Part shown: piece after piece, positions 1 to 4,936 of the stretch
Numbering within the stretch: position 1 is the first letter of the stretch
Layout of the letters: every line of letters starts with the position of its first letter
Source: Anaerolineae bacterium
Lineage (GTDB): Bacteria > Chloroflexota > Anaerolineae > Aggregatilineales > Phototrophicaceae
Direction: 5' to 3'
Length of the DNA stretch: 8,628 nucleotides
Assembly: GCA_025454675.1 (NCBI GenBank)
Contig: JALONZ010000058.1
Coordinates: 1 to 8,628, forward strand
Translations under genes and position numbers: made by a program
Notes under the pieces: generated by a model
Database searches by the model: none
The model's input: only the letters and a program-made list of their open reading frames with translations
Told to the model about the DNA's origin: nothing

Positions 1-2
1 TG

Positions 3-434
3 ACACAATCGCTCACATGGGGCGACCGCTTTGACCAAGGCTTCACCAGCACCCGCGATATTATTCAAAAAGTGTGGTTATTTGTGATTATCGGCATTGG
101 GATTGGCGCATTCATTCACGGATTCATTCCAGAGGAAGCCCTAACAGATATTATGGGGCAGGGGGCATGGTGGTCTGTGCCTGTTGCCGTGATGTTGGGT
201 ATCCCGCTTTATTCTAATGCGGCGGGTGTAATTCCAATTATTAGCGCCTTGCTTGGCAAAGGGGCGGCATTAGGCACAGCACTCGCATTCATGATGTCTG
301 TGGTGGCATTAAGCCTGCCAGAACTCATCATTTTACGCCGTGTATTAAGACCGCGCTTGATTGCTATTTTTGTCGTTGTGATTGCTATCAGCATCACGCT
401 CACAGGTTATTTGTTCAATTTAATCATGGGATGA
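3..434 (+). CDS. Permease, COG0701/UPF0718 (ArsP-like) family, C-terminal part
   Basis: An open frame runs in from the left edge (first full codon at 3) and ends at TGA 432-434, giving 143 visible residues; the start is outside the window. A GTG at 72 could be mistaken for a start, but the residues before it read as coding, so it is internal. Four hydrophobic stretches are visible: WLFVIIGIGIGAFIHGF, WWSVPVAVMLGIPLY, a long one around ALGTALAFMMSVVAL, and LIAIFVVVIAISITLTGYLF. The segments PLYSNAAGVIPI and SLPELIILRRVL are typical of the second half of this inner-membrane permease family. Some members (ArsP) export organoarsenicals, and many others have unknown substrates. Family members are roughly 300-350 residues, so about 40% is present. 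The cysteine-containing N-terminal half used to argue for metal or arsenic transport is not visible, so the substrate is open. The ArsR-type gene 70 bp downstream suggests a metal or metalloid connection by context. Confidence 0.85.
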   Translation, partial: TQSLTWGDRFDQGFTSTRDIIQKVWLFVIIGIGIGAFIHGFIPEEALTDIMGQGAWWSVPVAVMLGIPLYSNAAGVIPIISALLGKGAALGTALAFMMSVVALSLPELIILRRVLRPRLIAIFVVVIAISITLTGYLFNLIMG

Positions 435-438
435 GTGC

Positions 439-466
439 TTGACAATCCCCTAAAATCCGATACGCT
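439..466 (+). promoter_or_regulatory. Candidate promoter of the first ArsR gene
   Basis: A perfect -35 TTGACA (439-444) is followed by a 16-bp spacer and a weak -10 TACGCT (461-466). The second ArsR gene has the same layout (TTGACA, 16 bp, TATACT), and both -10 boxes are followed by TCA and then an AGATAAG or GAGATAAG stretch, which supports a shared promoter design. Predicted transcription would start near 473, about 30 bases before the ATG. Confidence 0.55.
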
Positions 467-495
467 TCATGAGATAAGATTATCGGATTTTTAGG
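449..495 (+). promoter_or_regulatory. Long inverted repeat over the promoter and ribosome binding site (candidate operator)
   Basis: The arms are CCTAAAATCCGATA (449-462) and TATCGGATTTTTAGG (481-495), complementary at 14 positions with a single extra base in the right arm, around an 18-base centre. The left arm fills the promoter spacer and touches the -10; the right arm includes the AGG of the Shine-Dalgarno sequence AGGA (493-496), 7 bases before the ATG at 504. A palindrome on the promoter suits a dimeric ArsR repressor acting on its own gene. In read-through RNA from the permease it could also fold and hide the ribosome binding site; RNA started near 473 would lack the left arm. Confidence 0.6.
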
Positions 496-503
496 ATGTC
501 ACC

Positions 504-1109
504 ATGACGGATAAACAAGAACTTTATTTTTCGATGATGCTCAAAGCTCTGGCGGATGATAATCGGATTCAGATGTTACGCCTGATGTCTGAACGCGAAT
601 ATACCGTAACTGAATTGGCGCAAATCTTCGGCTTATCTGAGCCGACTATTTCGCATCATGTGAGCAAATTACATGCCGCGGGCTTTTTGCATCGGCGTGT
701 GGCGGCGAATCAACGATTTTATATTCTTAATCCGCGCCAAATTGAGATTTTACAACAAAACTTGGTCTTCTTAACGCGCCCACCAGAAAATGTCCAACGC
801 GAGAAACCAGATTATGCTTGGATTGATTCACTTGATTGGAGTGATGCCGATAAAAAGGTCTTACGCGATTACACGACCAATCGTAAACTGACACAACTTC
901 CCACCCGCGAGAAAAAATGGTTGGTCATTTTGCGCTGGATTGCGACTAAGTTTGAGATGGGGGTACTCTATACCGAAAAAGAAGTGAATCAGATTATTAC
1001 CCAAATTCACCCCGATTATGCCACGATTCGGCGTAATTTGGTCGAATACAATTTTATGGATAGAGAGGTGGGTGGTAAAACCTATTGGCTTATATCCAAA
1101 GAAGGATAA
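504..1109 (+). CDS. ArsR-family transcriptional regulator with DUF2087 domain
   Basis: A 201-residue soluble protein with two domains. Residues about 5-80 form an ArsR-type winged helix-turn-helix: LKALADDNRIQMLRLMSE, then TVTELAQIFGLSEPTISHHVSKLHAAGFL with recognition helix near 47-56, and a wing at 64-75. Residues about 105-196 match DUF2087, with LPTREKKWLVILRWIATKF, YTEKEVNQIIT and the signature HPDYATIRRNLVEYNFMDRE. The protein contains no cysteine, so the CVC-type metal site of classical ArsR/SmtB sensors (position of TVTEL) is absent. It is unlikely to sense arsenic by thiolate coordination, and what DUF2087 detects is not known. The start at 504 is supported by AGGA 7 bases upstream. 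A long inverted repeat lies over its promoter, as expected for autoregulation. It sits 70 bp after the permease gene, which it may control. It is paralogous to the gene that follows. Confidence 0.88.
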   Translation: MTDKQELYFSMMLKALADDNRIQMLRLMSEREYTVTELAQIFGLSEPTISHHVSKLHAAGFLHRRVAANQRFYILNPRQIEILQQNLVFLTRPPENVQREKPDYAWIDSLDWSDADKKVLRDYTTNRKLTQLPTREKKWLVILRWIATKFEMGVLYTEKEVNQIITQIHPDYATIRRNLVEYNFMDREVGGKTYWLISKEG

Positions 1110-1121
1110 TATCTTAGCTAC

Positions 1122-1149
1122 TTGACAAATTTTTCAAATTAGATATACT
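1122..1149 (+). promoter_or_regulatory. Promoter of the second ArsR gene and the flavin-protein gene
   Basis: TTGACA (1122-1127, perfect consensus), a 16-bp spacer, and TATACT (1144-1149, five of six bases of the -10 consensus). Predicted start near 1156, about 30 bases before the ATG at 1186. No terminator is visible after the first ArsR gene, so some read-through into this unit is possible. Confidence 0.8.
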
Positions 1150-1175
1150 TCAAATTAGATAAGTTTCAAATTTGA
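1133..1175 (+). promoter_or_regulatory. Three 16-bp-phased direct repeats (candidate operator)
   Basis: TTCAAATTAGATA occurs at 1133-1145 and again, identically, at 1149-1161. A third copy, TTCAAATTTGA, is at 1165-1175, so the copies start exactly 16 bp apart. Inside the third copy, TCAAATTTGA (1166-1175) is a perfect 10-bp palindrome. The array covers the 3' half of the promoter spacer, the -10 box and the leader, so protein bound here would block RNA polymerase. The likely ligand is one of the two flanking ArsR proteins; this is inference. Confidence 0.65.
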
Positions 1176-1185
1176 GGTTTGATTT

Positions 1186-1791
1186 ATGGATAGCAAAGAG
1201 CAAGTATATTTTCTTTCGATGTTGAAGGCAATCGCAGACCCGACTCGGTTACAGTTGCTACGGTTAGTATCGGAGAAGGGGTATCCTGTGCAAGAAATTG
1301 CACGGATAATTGATTTGCCAGAGGAGATTGTTTCACAAGATTTAAATTATTTACATGCCAATGGATTTCTGCGATTGAGTATGATGAACAACCAACGGTT
1401 GTATCAATTCAAGCAGGATGTGGTTCAAATCTTGGTTGGATATGTTCAACAATTGAGTATGCCACTCAAAGAGGCAGAAAAGCCGATTTCGGATAATCGC
1501 TGGATAGACGAATTAGATGCGAGTTCAGAAGACAAAAACATCTTATCCAAATGGACATTTGACGGGCGACTAACCGATTTTCCGATTAAAGATAAAGAAT
1601 GGGCGGTCATATTGCGCTGGGTTGCATCCAAATTTGAGGCGAATGTGCGTTATACTGAAAAGCAGGTGAATGAGATCATCACCACGCATATTCACCCCGA
1701 TTATGCCACGATTCGGCGCAGTTTGATTGAAGATGGATTCATGAAGCGTGAACGGGGTGGGGCGGCATATTGGCTGAATACTGAAAAATAA
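1186..1791 (+). CDS. ArsR-family transcriptional regulator with DUF2087 domain, second paralogue
   Basis: A 201-residue protein, the same length as the upstream regulator and alignable end to end. The winged helix-turn-helix spans about 5-80 (LKAIADPTRLQLLRLVSEKG, then VQEIARIIDLPEEIVSQDLNYLHANGFL). DUF2087 spans about 106-198 (FPIKDKEWAVILRWVASKF, YTEKQVNEIIT, HPDYATIRRSLIEDGFMKRE). The recognition helix is rewritten: the usual SHHVSKL of the paralogue is SQDLNYL here, which suggests a different DNA target. No cysteines are present, so a thiolate metal site is excluded. The start is set by GAGG (1174-1177), 8 bases before the ATG. The stop is 15 bp before the next gene, so the two form an operon. 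The promoter carries 16-bp direct repeats consistent with autoregulation. The effector is unknown. Confidence 0.88.
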   Translation: MDSKEQVYFLSMLKAIADPTRLQLLRLVSEKGYPVQEIARIIDLPEEIVSQDLNYLHANGFLRLSMMNNQRLYQFKQDVVQILVGYVQQLSMPLKEAEKPISDNRWIDELDASSEDKNILSKWTFDGRLTDFPIKDKEWAVILRWVASKFEANVRYTEKQVNEIITTHIHPDYATIRRSLIEDGFMKRERGGAAYWLNTEK

Positions 1792-1806
1792 TTTTGGAGG
1801 GATGAT

Positions 1807-2268
1807 ATGGCGGCACAAACATTGGCAAGTATAGCAGATGATTTTATCGCGGGTGTACACAGTGAAGTCTGGTGCAATTTTGCCACACTCGATACACAAA
1901 ATCGGATTCGCTCGCGCGTGTTGCATCCGATATGGGAAAAGACGGCAGATGGGGTGGTGGGATGGATTGCCACAGGGCGCACATCGTTGAAAGCGAAACA
2001 TTTGGCGCATAACCCACATGCTAGTTTATGCTATATGAAAAATCCGCTTAAACCGATTTATATTGAATGTCGTACCGAATGGATTGACGATATGAATCAG
2101 AAAAAGCGGATTTGGGATTTGTTTGTTAGCACGCCCCAACCATTGGGTTATGACCTTGCGCCGTTTTTTGGGTCTGTTGATAATCCCGGTTATGGGTTAT
2201 TACAATTGACCCCCTGGCGCATTGAGTTGGGGGATTTATTTGGTGAAGCACGGGTTTGGAAACGTTAA
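1807..2268 (+). CDS. Pyridoxamine 5'-phosphate oxidase family (flavin split-barrel) protein
   Basis: A 153-residue cytoplasmic protein of the FMN-binding split-barrel fold. Recognisable pieces are WCNFATLDTQNRIRSRVLHP (22-41, first strands with the RSRVLHP cofactor-side segment), GWIATGRTSLKAKHLAHNPHASLCY (52-76, the T-x-S-x-K-x-x-h-x-x-N-P pattern of the family) and YIECRTEWIDD (85-95), then a C-terminal GYGLLQLTPWRIEL (128-141) strand. Members include true PNP oxidases, general stress proteins and F420- or FMN-dependent reductases. This one is shorter than PdxH and lacks an obvious PdxH C-terminus, so pyridoxal synthesis is not indicated and the substrate is unknown. The ribosome binding site GGAGG (1796-1800) lies 6 bases before the ATG at 1807; an earlier ATG at 1802 is out of frame. 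It is probably cotranscribed with and controlled by the ArsR-type regulator just upstream. Confidence 0.82.
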   Translation: MAAQTLASIADDFIAGVHSEVWCNFATLDTQNRIRSRVLHPIWEKTADGVVGWIATGRTSLKAKHLAHNPHASLCYMKNPLKPIYIECRTEWIDDMNQKKRIWDLFVSTPQPLGYDLAPFFGSVDNPGYGLLQLTPWRIELGDLFGEARVWKR

Positions 2269-2397
2269 TTAGGCTTGCTTGGTGGTATTGTTCTTGTTCC
2301 GCCGACTTTGAATCATGCGGAATACCATCAACATCATGCCAAGCCGTTTGACCAATTTCATCACATTTAACCCTGATTTCTTCTTATCATTGCTCAT
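2269..2397 (-). CDS. Candidate 42-residue basic small protein
   Basis: The frame starts with ATG at 2397-2395 and ends with TAA at 2271-2269, directly abutting the stop of the convergent flavin-protein gene. The product has a Lys-rich N-terminus (MSNDKKKSG), a central amphipathic or hydrophobic stretch (LVKRLGMMLMVFRMI) and a basic tail rich in Arg, Lys, Asn and Thr. Support comes from AAGGA (2407-2411), 9 bases upstream of the ATG, and an extended -10 TGCTATAAT (2447-2439). No family is recognised. The composition would suit a membrane-associating or nucleic-acid-binding peptide, but that is speculation. Against it, the coding region coincides with a nested inverted repeat, so the conserved feature might be RNA structure rather than protein. 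Confidence 0.5.
   Translation of the reverse strand: MSNDKKKSGLNVMKLVKRLGMMLMVFRMIQSRRNKNNTTKQA
2272..2345. repeat. Nested imperfect inverted repeat between convergent genes
   Basis: The outer arms GGCTTG (2272-2277) and CAAGCC (2340-2345) enclose TTGGTGGTATT (2279-2289) and AATACCATCAA (2321-2331), which pair over 11 positions with one G-T. Inside are TTCCGC (2297-2302) and GCGGAA (2317-2322), an alternative inner stem that shares two bases with the middle arm. The structure begins four bases after the stop of the flavin-protein gene. It could stabilise or end that transcript, but no T-run follows it. Confidence 0.55.
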
Positions 2398-2438
2398 GGT
2401 TCATCATCCTTGTGGGTGGTATATAACGGATAATCATC

Positions 2439-2447
2439 ATTATAGCA
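2439..2447 (-). promoter_or_regulatory. Extended -10 promoter element for the 42-residue frame
   Basis: On the minus strand the sequence TGCTATAAT combines a perfect TATAAT (2444-2439) with the TG dinucleotide of an extended -10. No good -35 is visible 16-18 bases upstream, which an extended -10 can compensate. It lies between the GTPase operon's downstream hairpin and the small frame, so it would give that frame an independent transcript starting near 2432. Confidence 0.5.
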
Positions 2448-2457
2448 TGATTTAAGG

Positions 2458-2483
2458 GGGGCGTTGGGTATTTTCAGCGCCCC
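2458..2483. terminator. GC-rich hairpin after the GTPase operon
   Basis: GGGGCGTTG (2458-2466) pairs with CAGCGCCCC (2475-2483) over 9 bp with one wobble, around an 8-base loop. It sits 13 bases past the stop of the last GTPase gene. On the minus strand the hairpin is followed by CCTTAAATC, which has no strong T-run; on the plus strand AGTTTTGAGG follows. It may therefore act as a weak bidirectional or Rho-assisted terminator, or protect the 3' end of the operon mRNA. Confidence 0.5.
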
Positions 2484-2496
2484 AGTTTTGAGGGGT

Positions 2497-3681
2497 TTAT
2501 GCGTCCCAAGACGGGAACGGGTCACGATACCGCGCCCATTTCTTAACACCTTGTTTCATTTCATCATCGGTGAGCAAACACGCATCTAAGGCGCTACGGA
2601 GTGTTTTTTCGTCCAATTCTACGCCGATGAACACCAATTCTTGCCGTCTATCGCCAAATTCACCCTGCATCTGTGCTTTTAGTTCATCGCGCATATCATA
2701 CGGATATTCATCCTCTGGCACATCTGCCCACCATGTACCCGCAGGTTCTAATGAGATGATTAACCCTGCTTGTGACCACATACCCGCCATATCATGCCGA
2801 TTCGCCAGCCAACAAATGCCCTTTGAACGCAACACACCGTCTAAAATATCTTCTTCGGTGATGGCGTGATATAACCGCTTGGGGTGGAATGGTCGCCGCG
2901 CCCGATAGACAAAGTTACGGATGCCATATTCTTCGGTTTCGGGGGTATGTTCTTCGCCCGTGAGCCATTCATCAAAACTCGCCGCCGCATCAAAATCGAA
3001 TTTGCCGGTGTTGATAATTTCAGTCAATGGCACAATCCCGTGATGGGTGCGGATGAGTTTTGCGCGGGGATTCATCCGTTTGAGCAAGGCTTCAACACGG
3101 AATAAATCATCTGCCATGACTAAATCGGTCTTATTGACCACAATCACATCCGCAAATTCAATTTGGTCTATGAGCAAATGCACAATGGTGCGTTCATCAT
3201 CGTCTGTGCTGAGTTCTCTATCTGCCAGCGTATCTAATGATTGCAATTCTTTGAGGATATTTTTGGCATCTACCACCGTCACCATCGTATCCAAGCGGGC
3301 AATATCGGCAAGGCTTGTACCATTATCATCAAACGGGAAGGTGAATGTCTCGGCGATGGGGAGGGGTTCGGCGATGCCTGTCGCCTCAATCAGCAGGTAA
3401 TCGAATCGTCCCTCTTGGGCGAGTTTGGTGATTTCGGTGAGCAAGTCATCGCGCAGGGTGCAACAAATACAACCGTTGGTCATCTCCACCAAACGTTCAT
3501 CAGTACGGCTGAGTTGTGCGTTTCCATCACGCACCAATTGCGCGTCAATATTGATTTCGCTCATATCATTGACGATGACCGCGACTTTCATGCCTTCGCG
3601 GTTATTGAGAATATGATTGAGCATAGTGGTTTTACCCGCCCCTAAAAATCCAGCGAGGACGGTGACAGGGAGTTTTTGCAT
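2497..3681 (-). CDS. COG0523 (CobW/ZagA-type) GTPase, probable zinc metallochaperone, copy 1
   Basis: A 394-residue cytoplasmic GTPase. The Walker A motif GFLGAGKTT is at 11-19, the metal-binding CxCC at 71-74 (NGCICCTLRDDL), the DYLLIEATGIAEPLP segment at 94-108, and the guanine-specifying NKTD at 183-186. The C-terminal CobW_C domain starts near 255 with FVYRARRPFHPKRL and includes FGDRRQELVFIG (342-353) and DACLLTDDEM (366-375). This layout matches the ZagA/YciC/ZigA subgroup, whose studied members are induced by zinc shortage and deliver metal to client enzymes using GTP. The client here is unknown. The gene is last in a three-GTPase operon, 21 bp after its nearest paralogue, with AAAGGA (3693-3698) 11 bases before the ATG. 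It shares long identical DNA tracts with that paralogue. The linker around 150-165 (LSTDDDERT) is acidic, and it lacks the His-rich run of the operon's first gene. Confidence 0.92.
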   Translation of the reverse strand: MQKLPVTVLAGFLGAGKTTMLNHILNNREGMKVAVIVNDMSEINIDAQLVRDGNAQLSRTDERLVEMTNGCICCTLRDDLLTEITKLAQEGRFDYLLIEATGIAEPLPIAETFTFPFDDNGTSLADIARLDTMVTVVDAKNILKELQSLDTLADRELSTDDDERTIVHLLIDQIEFADVIVVNKTDLVMADDLFRVEALLKRMNPRAKLIRTHHGIVPLTEIINTGKFDFDAAASFDEWLTGEEHTPETEEYGIRNFVYRARRPFHPKRLYHAITEEDILDGVLRSKGICWLANRHDMAGMWSQAGLIISLEPAGTWWADVPEDEYPYDMRDELKAQMQGEFGDRRQELVFIGVELDEKTLRSALDACLLTDDEMKQGVKKWARYRDPFPSWDA

Positions 3682-3702
3682 AGGTGATTTTATCCTTTAT
3701 AT

Positions 3703-4899
3703 CTATAAACCAAATTGTGGGAATGGGTCTGGCAAGATTGCCCATCCCATTTCACCGAGTTTCATTTCGCCATCAGTAAGCAATGCGTGATTCAGTTGGT
3801 CTAGCATGGCTTGTTTGGGCATATCCATGCCGATGAACACCAATTCTTGTCGTCTATCTCCGAAGGGTTCTTCCCAATATTTATCCACGTATTCTTTCAC
3901 TTCTGGCGCTTGAGGACGTTCTTTTACGGGTGTTGTCGCAAACCACATGCCTGCGGGCGAAACACGCGCAATATGACCCGCTAATGACCAATTGATGCCC
4001 CAATCATGGCGTGTTGCCAACCAAAAAAATCCTTTTGACCGCAATACGGTTTGCATGTGCGACCCTTTTAGAAAATCCATCAGGCGTTTTGGATGGAAGG
4101 GGCGGCGTGCCTTGAACACAAAACTGCTTATGCCGTATTCTTCGGTTTCGGGGGTGTGTTCACCCTCTAATTCCTTTAGCCAACCCGCCGATGATTGGGC
4201 GCGTTCCATATCGAACATGCCCGTATTCAAGATTTCTTTCAGAGGTACACGACCCTCTTGTGTGCGGATAATTTTCGCATCAGGGTTGAGGGTATGCAAT
4301 AGGGCTTCTAATTCACTGACCGTTTCTGAATCAACAAGGTCTACTTTGTTGATGACAATCACATTCGCAAATTCTACTTGGTCAATCAACAAATCCGATA
4401 GGGTGCGTGTATCACCATCACCGGTTGCCATACCCATCGCTTTTAGGCGTTGTCCTTCACGATAATCTTCCAGCCAACGATTGGCATCCACCACCGTCAC
4501 CATCGTATCGAGACGCGAAATGTCCATCAGGCTGATGGTTGCATCGGGGATGGGGAAGGAAAAAGTCATGGCGACTGGCAGTGGTTCTGAAATGCCTGTA
4601 GATTCTATCAACAGATAATCAAACCGATTTTCACGCGCTAATTTTGCCACTTCTTCAAGCAAATCATCGCGCAGGGTGCAACAAATACAACCGTTGGTCA
4701 TTTCCACTAATTTTTCTTCGGTACGACTGAGTTGGGCATCGCCATCGCGTACCAGTTGCGAATCAATATTGATTTCGCTCATATCATTGACGATGACCGC
4801 GACTTTCATCCCCTCGCGGTTAGTGAGGATATGATTGAGCATGGTGGTTTTGCCCGCGCCTAAAAATCCAGATAGGACGGTGACAGGGAGTTTTTGCAT
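3703..4899 (-). CDS. COG0523 (CobW/ZagA-type) GTPase, probable zinc metallochaperone, copy 2
   Basis: A 398-residue GTPase collinear with the downstream copy. Walker A GFLGAGKTT is at 11-19, CxCC at 71-74 (NGCICCTLRDDL), DYLLIESTGISEPLP at 94-108 and NKVD at 184-187. The C-terminal domain contains FVFKARRPFHPKRL (260-273), VLRSKGFFWLATRHDW (285-300) and FGDRRQELVFIG (346-357). It groups with ZagA/ZigA-like zinc-responsive GTPases. The first 100 residues are nearly identical to the other copy, whereas the C-terminal third differs more (PVKERPQAPEVKEYVDKYWEEP here, an unrelated linker there), so metal-client specificity may have diverged while GTP and metal binding were kept. AAGGA (4909-4913) lies 9 bases before the ATG. 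The gaps to its neighbours are 37 and 21 bp, so all three GTPases should share one transcript. Confidence 0.92.
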   Translation of the reverse strand: MQKLPVTVLSGFLGAGKTTMLNHILTNREGMKVAVIVNDMSEINIDSQLVRDGDAQLSRTEEKLVEMTNGCICCTLRDDLLEEVAKLARENRFDYLLIESTGISEPLPVAMTFSFPIPDATISLMDISRLDTMVTVVDANRWLEDYREGQRLKAMGMATGDGDTRTLSDLLIDQVEFANVIVINKVDLVDSETVSELEALLHTLNPDAKIIRTQEGRVPLKEILNTGMFDMERAQSSAGWLKELEGEHTPETEEYGISSFVFKARRPFHPKRLMDFLKGSHMQTVLRSKGFFWLATRHDWGINWSLAGHIARVSPAGMWFATTPVKERPQAPEVKEYVDKYWEEPFGDRRQELVFIGMDMPKQAMLDQLNHALLTDGEMKLGEMGWAILPDPFPQFGL

Positions 4900-4936
4900 A
4901 TTCTCTTTTCCTTATATATTCACTATCAAGTTTTGA

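Noticed and set aside
72..434. GTG at 72 as the start of a small complete membrane protein
   Set aside because: The frame is open upstream to the window edge with plausible coding sequence, and the residues match the C-terminal half of a larger permease.
1570..2019. A 149-residue minus-strand open frame across the end of the second ArsR gene and the start of the flavin-protein gene
   Set aside because: It is antisense to two well-supported genes, spans their junction, has an irregular Cys/Pro/His-rich composition and matches no recognisable family.
2458..2483. A strong Rho-independent terminator for the GTPase operon
   Set aside because: The stem is good but no T-run follows it on the minus strand, so it is kept only as a hairpin with moderate confidence.
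3241..3645. A 134-residue plus-strand open frame inside the last GTPase gene
   Set aside because: It is the mirror of a conserved GTPase coding region; the opposite strand carries Walker A, CxCC and other motifs, so this frame is a by-product.
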